From contig JAMXBD010001040.1 in assembly GCA_024138025.1 (NCBI GenBank), forward strand, positions 310,001 through 374,000: 64,000 bases of DNA. The letters are read 5' to 3'. The notes beneath the pieces are model-generated. The model had not been told where the DNA came from, did no database searches, and saw nothing but the letters and a program-made list of their open reading frames with translations. The translations under genes and the position numbers were made by a program. This stretch comes from Combretum micranthum. Lineage: Eukaryota; Streptophyta; Magnoliopsida; Myrtales; Combretaceae. Of the stretch, positions 12,926 through 23,659 are shown in pieces (positions within the stretch are counted from its first letter, which is position 1; each line of letters starts with the position of its first letter).

Positions 12926-13199
12926 TTCTATCTTCCACTTTCTTCTCTTCTCTCTGTTCAGGTCGTTTTCTCTATCCCTCTCATGTGTCCCCTATACGAA
13001 TCAAACTCTGTTTCTCTCTATTGCTTCCTATTTTTCACTTACAGCATGCTACCCAGAACAACATGGGGTCGTGCTCCTCTAGTATTTGATGGGTTTCGTT
13101 CCCATCACAAACGCACTCTAATAGGTGTTCTCTTTTTCGCTATCTTCCATTTGATCTAGGTAGAAATTAAAATGCTAATGCTCTAGGCTATTTTAAAAT

Positions 13200-14205
13200 C
13201 TCTCAAATGTTTGGAGTTGTGTCAAATAATATTTTGGATACCATGAATTTTCCTACTAAGGCGAATGAGGAGGCTGTCAAAATGTTTTACTATAATTTAA
13301 CTAACTATCTGGAAGACGATGGGAGTCTGGGTATTGGTACGGAATCTGGGTTTAACAGTTTAATTTCGTGTGACCCATGTTGTATACCTATTTGTATGGA
13401 CAACCATTAGAAATCTCCCACTTCGATATTTGTAGTTTGATTGGGGTTGAGGATGGTGGAGTCAGGATGCCCAGTACTTTTGATGGAGCATAATATGAAG
13501 AGCTCTTTATTATATTTGATATGGGTTCAAATTGGTGCGAACCTCGCAATTTATATTCTTCTTGACTGTCTCTTTGGTGTTGGGTTCTACATTAGTTTCT
13601 AACAGATAATTATGTGTTATGCAAGGGACAACAGACCACAGTTACATAGCAGGATCCATAGCTTATAGTCTATATTATCAAAGGTGATTAGATCCACTTC
13701 TTTGACTTAATGTTTAAAACCTTCAAAAATGTGACCAACAAGCCTATTTAGGTTATTTTAAGAGGCAGCAGAATGATCACTCAGTTGCTCAAGAATAAGG
13801 GTGTTGAGTTTGGCACAAAGACTCGAGCTGTTTTGGTTCCCATTTTTTCTTTCAACACCATTAGCTTAGGATCATGGAAACATCAAGATGGACACTGGGG
13901 AAGAAAAAAACTCTTAGAGCCTTTGATTAGTGGTGGCACCTTACTTCCTGGTTCTGGCATGGATACAGATTCTAATGATGAGGGTCAGCCTCCAGCTCCA
14001 TATCTTAGTTCATCTGCTCTTGGTACTTCTACTTCATTATGGCAGCAGCTTAGAGAGCACATGGACTCCATATTTGCTCAAATTTTCAGTCTTTTAGTTC
14101 TAATATGTGGGGTTTCATGGATCATTTCTACTCCATTCATCCTCGGCTTCCTCCCTCTTCTTAATACTCTTATTTCTGCTTCTTGTTGTTTCTATGTATA
14201 ACTCT
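13200..14205 (+). pseudogene. Remnant of an extra ORF downstream of pol
   Basis: Between pol and the 3' LTR lie two open stretches in the element's sense, 13207-13410 and 13773-14201. The first encodes an F-Y-x-N-L-T motif in an acidic context. The second encodes RMITQLLKNKGVEF, then a basic patch and an acidic/proline tail. I read these as the N-terminal and central parts of the 'putative plant transposon protein' ORF that Sirevirus-like elements carry after pol. The function of that family is unknown; an envelope role has been proposed but not shown. Several stops separate the pieces. The assignment rests on motif memory only. Confidence 0.4.
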
Positions 14206-14490
14206 CTCTATTGAACTGAGTATATGACCTTTTATATATCATCTCTGCTCGCTTTTCTATTATTATATCAAGTCTTTTGATGAGATCAATGGGGGAGAAA
14301 GTATATATGAAAATTTCTTGTCAAAATAAGATAACATGAGCAATCTTTGGATGTTTATGAAGGAGAAAATTTGTATGTCTAGTATTGCAAAAATATGGGG
14401 GACATTGTTATAATTGAATATGAGGGAGTTTTTAATTATGGGAAAAGCAAATTATAAAAATTTACATAACTGATTTTGCCCTTATCAAAA

Positions 14491-14500
14491 TGTGGGAGAT
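14491..14500 (+). other. Polypurine tract before the 3' LTR
   Basis: The purine-rich tgtgggagat immediately precedes the TG that opens the 3' LTR. This is where plus-strand DNA synthesis is primed in copia elements. Confidence 0.6.
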
Positions 14501-15514
14501 TGTTAAAATGAATTATATCTAATATGATTTTGATGAGTGCAAAAGTTATGGTGCTTTGACGGATATGATAAAGAAATCGATATTTTGCCTTTTGTGTGTG
14601 TGTGTGTTCTGATTAAATGTTGTAAGATCACACTGGTGAGCCGATTAACCTTTTTCAAGCATCAAGCCTAAAATTTGAGATGCGACATAAGGCACAAAGA
14701 AAACACAATAGGGCATGACATAAAAAACAATATATACCAGTGAGCTAGTATACATGAGACCGAAGAGCCAGTCCAATGACTCAAAGAGGCTAGATTTGTC
14801 GAGGCCTAAATTTTGAAACACGACAATGGCACAACAATGGAATTTTGAGGCACTACACTCGAAGACCATAGACAGTCGAGCCAGTGGGTCTTGAGCTCAG
14901 TGAGCCGGTGCTATAAATCCTACCGTTGCACACGTTAATTATAGTCATCTGACAGACGTTATCTTCAATGGATATTTATTTTTTTTTAAAGTTATAAATA
15001 CTCTTTGACTTAGAGTTTCATATAACTTTTTGACATTCTTTAACGCTTTCATTTGCAAATAAACAAATTAATCTTTGTACTTAATTTTATGTTCTATTGT
15101 TCATTAATTTGTAAATCTTGAGTAAGAGAGAGAAAATCATATTAGTACTTTGTTTCTTTATCTATAAATCTTTAAAAGAGCATCTAGTAAAGTGCAGGAA
15201 ATATTCTATTTTCCTAAATTGACAAAATTATGTATTGCTCATATTGAGCGCAGTTTTTATGTTGATTAATAAAAATGGTTGAGAAGTACTCATTGGAGGC
15301 ATTGGTGGACAGTGGAGATTAGGAAGTAGGTCAAACTCCACGTTAAATCTTGGCTAATCTTCTCTATCCCTATCTCTTTATATTTCATATTATTGTTTAA
15401 TATGTTATTACTGCTACCTCATTCATTTCCTTGCATAAAAAACATTTATTTGTGATTATTAACAAAAATACTCAATTCAACCTCCCTCTCTTGAGTATTC
15501 TTATGCATTTTTCA
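14501..15514 (+). repeat. 3' LTR of the copia element
   Basis: It begins tgttaaaatg and ends gcatttttca. It pairs with the 5' LTR along its length, with substitutions and small indels, including a roughly 30-bp extra segment near 15195. Confidence 0.88.
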
Positions 15515-15519
15515 TGTTT

Positions 15520-16020
15520 GATGAGGCTTTAAACAAGCAAAGTAACTCACGAACTATTTAAACTCGATTAACAAACAAGCGTGATTTTAAGCTAAAAATA
15601 AATCATGTTTTATAAACGAGCCAAACTCATGAACAAACACAATTAAGCTCTTGAACAAACTTGTAAGTAAGCTCATGAGTCATGAACAAGCTCGTGAAAA
15701 AGCCCATTAGCATATTTATAAGTGTTATATTTGTAATATATTATATATAAATTATCATTAAAATAATAATAACTAATTTTTATTTAATATATATATTTAG
15801 CGACTCTTGTATGTTATTTTTTTGTTTGAAACAAATGAAAAGCGAATTATTTAAACAGAATCAAACTCTTTTAAGTTCAATAAAAGCTTAGTAGGTAATT
15901 CAGCTTGTCAATAATTTGAGTTCAAATTTAAATTTTATATTTAATGAAAATCTCAACTAAAGTTCAAGTACGATAATTTTTAAGTAAATCGAGTTCATCC
16001 TTTCAAATGTTCAATTTAAT
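15520..16020. repeat. Diverged 'gctcg/gagct' DNA-transposon relic
   Basis: Repeated short words such as acgagcc, gctcatga and aagctcgtg occur in both orientations. This is the typical texture of a common plant hAT-type MITE and resembles 47172-47522. Borders and target duplication are not visible. Confidence 0.3.
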
Positions 16021-16339
16021 ATAGCTAGCTAAAGGCTACCTATATAGAACAATCCATGTTTTCATGTGTGCTGTAAGCACATTAAAATAAATATAAATGT
16101 TACACAGGACAAGTGATGTTTGATGCATCCCTTTCAAAGAACAAGCTACGGAATTAGTTTTTTCCCCTTTTTTCCCCCTTCTTTTCGACTAAAATTTCAG
16201 GCGAATCAAATTTGAATATTATTGTTCCTGGCTAGATTTTGGAGTATTCCAACATGAGTTTGAGGAGATAAAAATATTATAGGTTTCATTTTCTTATTTC
16301 ACACATGGAGATCGAGGTGTTACGATGGTTGGATTAGTC

Positions 16340-16512
16340 GGTTTATGTCGTTACACGCTTTCTTTCCTGCTAAATTTGGATCAGAAGATACCCTCGACAT
16401 GCTCTGAGCATTTGGTCATAATGAAACTCAGTCTGATCTTACCTGATATTTTATGTTTTACAATCTCCTAGCAGCCATTTCATCCATTTTATGAGAAACA
16501 TTTTTAGTCTTG
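16340..16512 (-). pseudogene. Short relic, paralogous to 27616-28017
   Basis: The stretch matches 27616-27720 and 27960-28017 in order: a 'gctttctttcctgctaaattt' type block, a tgagcattt block, and at the end acaatctcctagcagcc followed by atgagaaacattttta. On the minus strand the encoded words KCSEHVEGIF and, in the other copy, KCSKHVEGIS are alike, which suggests the C-terminus of a gene I do not recognise. The middle 230 bp present at 27.7 kb is missing here. Confidence 0.4.
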
Positions 16513-16855
16513 GAATTTTTAATGACTCTTCTCTGAAAACATCTTGTCATCAATTGCAAGAACTTTCAAGTATAACTGTTTTTGGAGCCTCTTTTTGGTG
16601 TGAAATTCACTATAATACGTCCTGGTTTTTGATATTTCCGCTTTTTTTTTATTAATGGAAAAATCTCTTATTAAAATTGTAGAGTTTTTTAAGCAACTTA
16701 TAAGATTATTATGATTTTTTTATACTTTTAAAGATTAATTATACATAAAATATTTTCATATATGATTAGATAAAATGAAAAGAACATAAATAATAAAAAT
16801 TCTTTCTCATGATGTACCTGGATGACTTGGTGTATAACTGTATAAGATCATATTT

Positions 16856-17066
16856 ATTAGAGTTGCTTGACACAAGAATCTAGATCAAGTAACTCTATTT
16901 GATCAATATAATAAGATTCTTAACAAAAAAATTAATATCAAAATGGCTTAATTAAACAACTCAAAAAATAAATCTCTTCACTCATTTAAAATAAAAAAAT
17001 ATTAAATAACTTTCTTAAATAACTTATTATTAAAGTATAGTGGTTTAAGTCGCTCTAATAGTAAAT
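16856..17066. repeat. Candidate small inverted-repeat element
   Basis: The left edge attagagttgcttga pairs with the right edge, which reads attagagcgacttaa on the other strand. A nested hairpin (16859-16870 against 16884-16895) sits at the left end. The TTA/TAA flanks are not a clean direct duplication, so this is only a candidate Tourist-like MITE. Confidence 0.3.
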
Positions 17067-18650
17067 CGTAATTTTGAAAGTGACAGACTGTCTTATCATG
17101 TCATTTCACAAAGCCTTGAGCTTCTCTGGTTGACTTGTTTTCTGGAAAAGCACGACCCCTACCCCACACATATTTAATGCATGAACAGGACAATTTAATC
17201 GCCGAGAATGTTGATAGGAGCTTTTAGATTTAAAGAATTTTAAATTTTATTTTTAAAAAATCTTTTATAATGTTTATTTATATTATTTAAAAGCTTCATA
17301 TAATAAAAATTATACATAAAATACATTAAATAAAAAAAAGTCCAGCTTTTACGGGCATTGTCAAAGGACCCGATTTTACTGAGCGCCGGACCTCAGCGTT
17401 TGCTCGTTTTCTACGCTAAGGAACTAGAGTTAATGCTGGTCTCAGTCCATATTTATCATCAGTCAAAGTCATCTCTATATTTCAGATGAATTTAATTTCG
17501 TTCACATTTTTTCTTTAATAAATAGCAAGGACACCATTAAAATTTTTTTCCAAAACCACATGAATTTCCTACTTTCTAAAAAATCAGCATCTAGCCTCTA
17601 AAAACCTAAATATATTAATTAGGTATATTACATGAACATCTTCTATATTATAAGATTAAAAACGAATTTTATGAGATATTTTTTATGCCAACAAATTTAG
17701 GAGATTTAGATACTAACTTTTGAAAAGTAATGATCAATATAATTTTAAAAGATTCAGAAAGTGTCTGTTTAGTATGCTTTTTTCTTTTATGATAAATTTT
17801 AAGTAAATTTTTGTATATTTTTATGTGTATATGATCCTTTTATATTTGAAGTCATGAATTTGATCCTAAATTTAAAAAATTGTGATTTTAGATGTCCAAA
17901 GTAGTCAGAATGTGTATTTTAAAAAATTTGAAAGTTTAAGGATATGATTTTAAAAATAAGGAATTTGATACTCATAAAGTAACATGGGAAAGTATTTTAT
18001 ATATTTAATAGAAAGTAAAATCCTTGAATCCCATTCTAAAAAATTAACTAAAACAGATCTTAGAAAATAAGTATAAGCCACATACTCTCAAACAAATGAA
18101 AAACAAGGTTTTTGCTTTTTAGAATGACTGTTTTCAGGGCCACTTCCAAGTGTGAAATTCGAAACAATATGCCATTTGATCTCTCTCGTCCACTCAATTT
18201 TTCTGAATTTACAAATGAAATTATATGGATTTTTATTATAATATTTTGCAAGGTAAAGAAAGAGTTTAAAAGTTAAAATCTCATGCATTTGCATTCCAAT
18301 GAAGTGATGTACAGCTGTGTAATTAGAATATTTGAAGTTAAACCCCTACCGCACGTGCATACAGTCCATAACCAATTCACATGTATCACCAATCATCTAT
18401 ATTTCACATACGGATTAAAAATTCACTGCCATTCCTTTTTTTTTTTTTTTTTGGTGAACAGAGTGTGAAAAATTAGTAATTGATCAGATTTTAATCTTGC
18501 CAAATAGCCATCATGATAACTTAATTATATCTAAGATGCCATTAAGAAAAATACACACATATATGATATATGTATGTGTATGTTGTTATTTTCCAGACAA
18601 ACTAAAGTTCGTATAATATTATGAAAATGCGATAATAACAAACCGACAAA
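17067..18650. other. AT-rich stretch with nothing recognised
   Basis: No gene supported. A T17 run lies near 18440. The open frames at 18060-18468 are short and overlap on both strands, as expected by chance. Confidence 0.45.
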
Positions 18651-18659
18651 GGTTGCATT

Positions 18660-18884
18660 GTCAACAACAACAAAATGCAAGAACATAGAAATTGGGTTTA
18701 GCGTGTTATTACCAAGAACAAGGAAGTTTCTTTTATAATCTTAGGCAGCATGCAAAGCATTAAAAACAGTAATGACTTTACATCTTAGACCCTTGACTTG
18801 ATTTCACATCATTTCAATCGCTTTTACATTTTTGCCCCTCAACCAAAAAGTATTTTCAGTTTTGGCCTTTATCATCCTATTGAC
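18660..18884. promoter_or_regulatory. W-box cores upstream of the NLR gene
   Basis: TTGAC cores, the binding site of WRKY factors, occur at 18793-18797 and 18880-18884 on the plus strand and at 18660-18664 on the minus strand, within 300 bp of the NLR start. Pathogen-responsive genes often carry such clusters. A five-base core is common by chance, so regulation is only a suggestion. Confidence 0.25.
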
Positions 18885-18946
18885 AGTCGACACTCTAAAA
18901 AGTTCAAAAAGAAAAGAAACATTCTGAATTCACTCTTCAAAGAGAA

Positions 18947-21900
18947 ATGGCAGAGGGCATTGTCCTTAACATCACCCAAAACATTATTCGTCTTCTGTCC
19001 CAGCAAGCTTGTGAGAAAATTGGAGAGCTGTGGGGTGTGAAAGGTGAGCTTGAGAAGCTGCAGATAACAGTTTCCACCATACAAGCTGTGTTGCTCCACG
19101 CAGAAGAGCAATATCACCAGAGCCCACAAGTCAAAGTATGGGTTGCACAACTCGAGGATGCTCTATATGATGCTGAGGACTTGCTGGGTTACTTCTACGT
19201 CGAACCTCGACTAAAAGATTTGAGAAGCCAAAACAAAATAATGAAAGAGGTTAGCACCTTCTTTTCGAGCTCAAACCAGCTTGCTCTGAGGTTCAAGATG
19301 GCAAGTAAGCTTAAAGAAGTAAGAAGGAAGATCGATGTCATTAAAGATGCTCGAAACTTTCACTTGGATGAGCGTGCCATGGTCAGGGAAGAGAGGATCA
19401 CAACTCGGAGACAAGAAAACGCGCACTCCTTTATACAAGAGAAAGAAATCATTGGAAGAGCTGACGATATAAGAGAAATAAAAAGGTTGGTACTCCAAGA
19501 CTTCAATGGAGGAGAGAATATCTCGGTGGTTTCAATAGTTGGGATTGGTGGACTAGGGAAGACAGCGCTTGCAAAATATTTGTTCAATGAAAAGGATGTC
19601 AAGGAGCACTTTAAGCTAAGAGCGTGGGTTACTGTGTCTGAAGATTTCAATACAAAGAAGATTGTCCGGGAGATCATTAAGAGTGCAAAGGATCCTGGAT
19701 ATCCAGAGAGTTTCACAATGGATCAAATGCAAAATGATCTTCGCAAAGAAATTGAAGGGAAGAGATACCTTCTAGTACTTGATGATTTATGGAATGAAGA
19801 GAGGGAAGAGTGGCACGACCTCAAAGTTTTATTAGATGGAGGAGATAGAGGAAGCAAGATACTCATCACAACACGATCCTCAACTGTTGCACAGATTTCT
19901 GATTCTGTTAATCGTTATAATCTCAAAGGCCTAGCAACTAGTGCGTCTTTGGATCTATTCATGCGATGTGCTTCTTCACCGGAACAGGAGATAACCCAGT
20001 CTGTGAAAGATTCTGTTGGAGAAAAAGTTGTTGAGAAGTGCTCTGGTGTTCCCCTGGCTATCAGAGTTCTTGGAGGTATGTTATTTTTGAAAAAAACTGA
20101 AGCTGAATGGTTATCTTTCAAAGATATTGAGCTCCATAAAATACCGCTTAAAGAAAATAAAATAACTGCTGCTCTTAAAATAAGCTACGATAGTCTTCCC
20201 TCGGACTTGAAACAGTGCTTTGCATTTTGCTCTTTATTTCCAAAGGACTACCGAATGAAAAAGTTCATGTTAACTTCCCTTTGGATTGCTCAAGGATTTA
20301 TTCAGCCGTCCTTAGGTGAGGAGTTGGATTTAGAACAAAAGGCACATCATTGTTTTATGTATCTATTGGATAGAAGTTTTTTCCAAGATAGAGTGGATGA
20401 CAACCTTGGAAATGTTAGAACTTGCAAGATGCATGATCTTATGCATGACCTAGCATGCCAAGTGGCAGGAACAGGGTACCATGTGATAGATCCAAAAAGA
20501 AGAGGTACTCTTTGCAGCAGTGACCTTCGCCATCTGTCTTGTGCATCGAGCGAAATTTTATTGGATGAATTTTCAAAGCTTCAGGTTGAGAATATGAAAG
20601 TTCGGACACTTTTGTCAACTGATGAGCAGATATCAGGTTGGCGTAAACTTCCTAAGCTTATGTCAAGCATGAAACATTTACGTGCCTTGACACTTCAAAA
20701 TACAGGCATGAAAGTAGTGCCAAGCTTCCTTTGCAAGTTGAAGCTCCTTTCTTATCTTGATTTGTCCTATAATGAAGATCTGGAACAGCTTCCCAATTCC
20801 ATAAAAAGTTTACAGAATATGACGACACTGATACTCACTGGTTGTTATAGTCTCAAGGAATTGCCTAGAGGCATTGTGGAATTGGTTAGACTTACAAATC
20901 TTTATCTTGAAGCTTTTCGTATGCCACGAGGAATCGGAAGAGTTACCTCTTTGCAGAGGCTAGATTATTTCATGGTTGGAGAGGATAGTTTTAAGACCAA
21001 AAATTGTGCCAAGCTAAATGAATTGGAAGGCTTGAACAACCTAAGAAGAGATCTCACAATCGTGATGGTTGGTCATATAAAAAATGCAGCGGTAGAATCA
21101 AAGAGTGCAAACCTAAAAGGGAAGCAATTTTTGGATACCCTGGGATTGCAGTTCACTCAAAATCACGATGAACACAATGAAGTCGAGTTAATTACAAATC
21201 ATGAAGCGTTGTTGGAAGGACTCCAACCACATGCAAATTTGCGAACGTTGGAGATAAATGGCTATGGTGGAACAATATTTCCAAGATGGATGATGAAAGA
21301 TGTCGCTCTCTGCCTTCCAAATCTAGTTGAAGTTAAAATTTATAGGTGTCGAAAATGCCGATACCTCCCAGCACTTGGTCTACTGCCTCGTCTTAAAGAG
21401 TTGCGTCTTTATATTCTAGATGAAGCCGAATCTGTTGGTATTCCTATCCACGAGTCTTGTTCTAGTAATATAGCTACTTCATCGCCTTCATTTCCTAGTC
21501 TTTTAAAGTTAGATATTCATAACTGCCCAGAGCTGAAATCTATACCACCAATTGAGAATGTAAAGGAAGTATGTCTTATTGGTGTAAGTGCAGAGTTCAT
21601 AAAACAATCATTTTATCTTCATCAGCTGGAATATTTGCTCATTGAAAACATTGAGTATTTAGGGAGTTTGCATGATTTTCTTCTACATTGCACCACTCTG
21701 AAAAGACTTCAAATTAAGGATTGCAATTATCTGACATCGCTTCCAGAAAGTATGGCTCGTCTAAAATCCCTTCAAGAGCTGTCAATTAGGAAATGTGAAA
21801 AGTTGATGGCTTTACCAGATCAAATGGGTGATCTGGAATCGCTTCAGAAACTTGAAATTAGTCATTGTCCAAAATTGACATCACTTCCAGAAAGTATGGC

Positions 21901-23046
21901 TCATCTAAAATCCCTTCAAGAGTTGTCAATTTGCACATGTGAAAAGTTGATGGCTTTACCAGATCGAATGGGGGACCTGGAATCGCTTCAAAACTTAAAA
22001 TTCACTATTGCCCAAAATTGACATCGCTTCCAGAAGGTATGGCTCATCTAAAATCCCTTCAAGAGTTGTTAATTACGCAATGTGGAAAGTTGATGGCTTT
22101 ACCAGATCGAATGGGTGACATGGAATCGCTTCTGAAACTTAAAATTTATCATTGCCCAAAACTAACATCGCTTCCAGAAAGTATGGCTCATCTAAAATCC
22201 CTTCAAGAGCTGTCAATTTGGACATGTGAAAAGTTGATGGCTTTACCAGATCGAATGGGTAACTTGGAATCGCTTCAGAAACTTGAAATTGGTTGTTGCG
22301 CAATTCTGACATTACTTCCTGAAAGTATGGCTCATCTAAAATCCCTTCAAGAGTTGTTGATTAGGCAATGTGGAAAGTTGATGGCTTTACCAGATCGAAT
22401 GGGTGACCTGGAATCGCTTCAAAAACTTGAAATTAATCATTGCCCAAAACTGACATCGCTTCCAGAAAGTATGGCTCATCTAAAATCCCTTCAAGATTTG
22501 TCTATTTTGATATGTGAAAAGTTGATGTCTTTACCAAATCGAATGGGTGGCATGGAATCGCTTCAGAAACTTGAAATTATTCATTGCCCAAAACTGACAT
22601 CGCTTCCAGAAAGTATGGCTCATCTAAAATCCCTTCGAGAGCTGTTAATTAGGCAATGTGGAAAGTTGAAGGCTTTACCAGATCGAATGGGTGACTTGGA
22701 ATCGCTTCAGAAACTTGAAATTAATCATTGCCCAAAACTAACATCACTTCCAGAAAGTATGGTTCATCTAAAATCCCTTCAAGAGCTATTAATTAGGCAA
22801 TGTGGAAAGTTGATGGCTTTACCAGATCGAATTGGTGACATGGAATCACTTCAGGAACTCCAAATTGGTTGTTGCTCAAATTTGACATCACTTCCTGAAA
22901 GTATGACTCAGCTGAAGTCCCTTCAAATGCTGGATATTTGGCAATGTAAGCAATTGGAAGAGAAGTGCAAGACAGAAATAGGCGAGGAGTGGTACAAGAT
23001 TAAGCACATTCCGTTGATTCAAATTGACGGCGATTGGTACGTATGA
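18947..23046 (+). CDS. CC-NB-LRR (CNL) disease-resistance protein, RGA type, with a one-base frameshift
   Basis: Intracellular immune receptor of the Rx-type coiled-coil class. The first frame (18947-22021) gives 1,024 residues. An N-terminal coiled coil has an EDVID-like motif (LEDALYDAED, 70-79). It is followed by P-loop GIGGLGKT (199-206), kinase-2 LLVLDDLW (275-282; the Trp indicates non-TIR), RNBS-B (about 302-310), GLPL as CSGVPLA (365-371), RNBS-D (about 418-435) and MHD (495-497), then LRRs from about 560. All nucleotide-switch motifs look intact. A missing A at 21990-21993 stops this frame; the next frame (22018-23046) continues the LRRs and ends with EEWYKIKHIP, the usual RGA C-terminus. 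Bridging the shift would give about 1,366 residues, otherwise a receptor truncated early in the repeat array. No intron is needed. The start is the ATG giving MAEGIV, typical of the family. Confidence 0.93.
21731..22953 (+). repeat. 144-bp tandem repeat array encoding paired LRRs
   Basis: Eight full units (21731-22881, the second one base short) and a half unit follow each other without spacers. Each unit encodes 48 residues, two 24-residue LRRs: LTSLPESMAHLKSLQEL... then LMALPDRMGDLESLQKL.... The backbone residues are nearly identical at DNA level, while the exposed residues just before each terminal Cys vary (RK, CT, TQ, WT, RQ, LI). Units fall into an 'S..CEK' class (1, 2, 4, 6) and an 'L..CGK' class (3, 5, 7, 8). 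Units 4-5 and 6-7 look like copies of one 288-bp dimer. Confidence 0.93.
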
Positions 23047-23179
23047 TAAATTTGTTAGCAGTCTTTTTATCTTATTTTTAATTTTATTTTTATTTGTGTT
23101 GGATGTTTTTTCAATGTGTATGAAACTCCCTCTTCCTGTTTATTTCCCCATAAGGACATTTGGACTGATGTTTTTAAAT

Positions 23180-23485
23180 CTGACATCGCTTGCAGAAAGT
23201 ATGGCTCATCTAAAATCCCTTCAAGAGCTGGTAATTTGGACATGTGAAAAGTTGTTGGCTTTACCAGATTGAATGGGTGATCTTGCATCACTTAAGACAC
23301 TTCACATTAGATTCTGTAAGAATCTAACATCACTTTCTGAAAGTATGACTCAATTGAAGTTCCTCCAATGGCTGTATATTTGGGGATGTGAGCAATTGAA
23401 AGAGAAATGCAAGAGAGAAACTGGCGAGGAGTGGTACAAGATTAAGCATATTCCACAAAATCGGATTGACGGTAAGGATGTGTGA
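23180..23485 (+). pseudogene. Duplicated C-terminal LRR fragment of the NLR
   Basis: This is a second copy of the NLR 3' end, starting mid-repeat with LTSLAESMAHLKSLQEL and finishing EEWYKIKHIPQNRIDGKDV and a stop. The codon for the Arg in ...ALPDRMG is TGA at 23270-23272, so the fragment has an internal stop. It lacks any N-terminal part and cannot make a receptor. The 3' flank is duplicated too: the run cctgtttatttc followed by ccataagga occurs after both stops (about 23135-23158 and 23620-23640). It arose by tandem duplication of roughly 440-450 bp. Confidence 0.85.
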
Positions 23486-23659
23486 TAAATTTGTGCAAGT
23501 AAGTTTCATGTATGCTTGAAGGGTTGTCAGCATTTTTTTTCTTTGTTTTCTTTTTAACTTTTATTTGCATTCGTGTGTTGGATTTTTTTTAATTAATCTG
23601 TGTAAGAAAATCCCTCTCCCTGTTTATTTCTCCATAAGGACACCTGGACTGCTATGCTA

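Larger units (their letters stand above)
6835..15514 (+). mobile_element. Complete but inactive Ty1/copia retrotransposon (Sirevirus-like)
   Basis: Two similar LTRs (6835-7805 and 14501-15514) bound an interior with gag, protease, integrase, reverse transcriptase and RNase H in the copia order. Flanks tattt (6830-6834) and tgttt (15515-15519) match at four of five positions, consistent with an aged 5-bp target duplication. Gag with two zinc knuckles, LTRs near 1 kb and about 2 kb of extra sequence between RNase H and the 3' LTR, holding CT-rich DNA and ORF remnants, point to a Sirevirus-like lineage. Many stops and frameshifts throughout show that it cannot transpose on its own. Confidence 0.88.

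Noticed and set aside
12647..13089. Overlapping frames in the CT-rich tract (up to 110 codons)
   Set aside because: Ser/Leu/Phe-rich peptides in two frames of a simple-sequence tract inside a retrotransposon. Compositional artefacts.
18872..20121. Several minus-strand open frames opposite the NLR
   Set aside because: They mirror the coding strand of a well-supported gene and contain no motif of their own.
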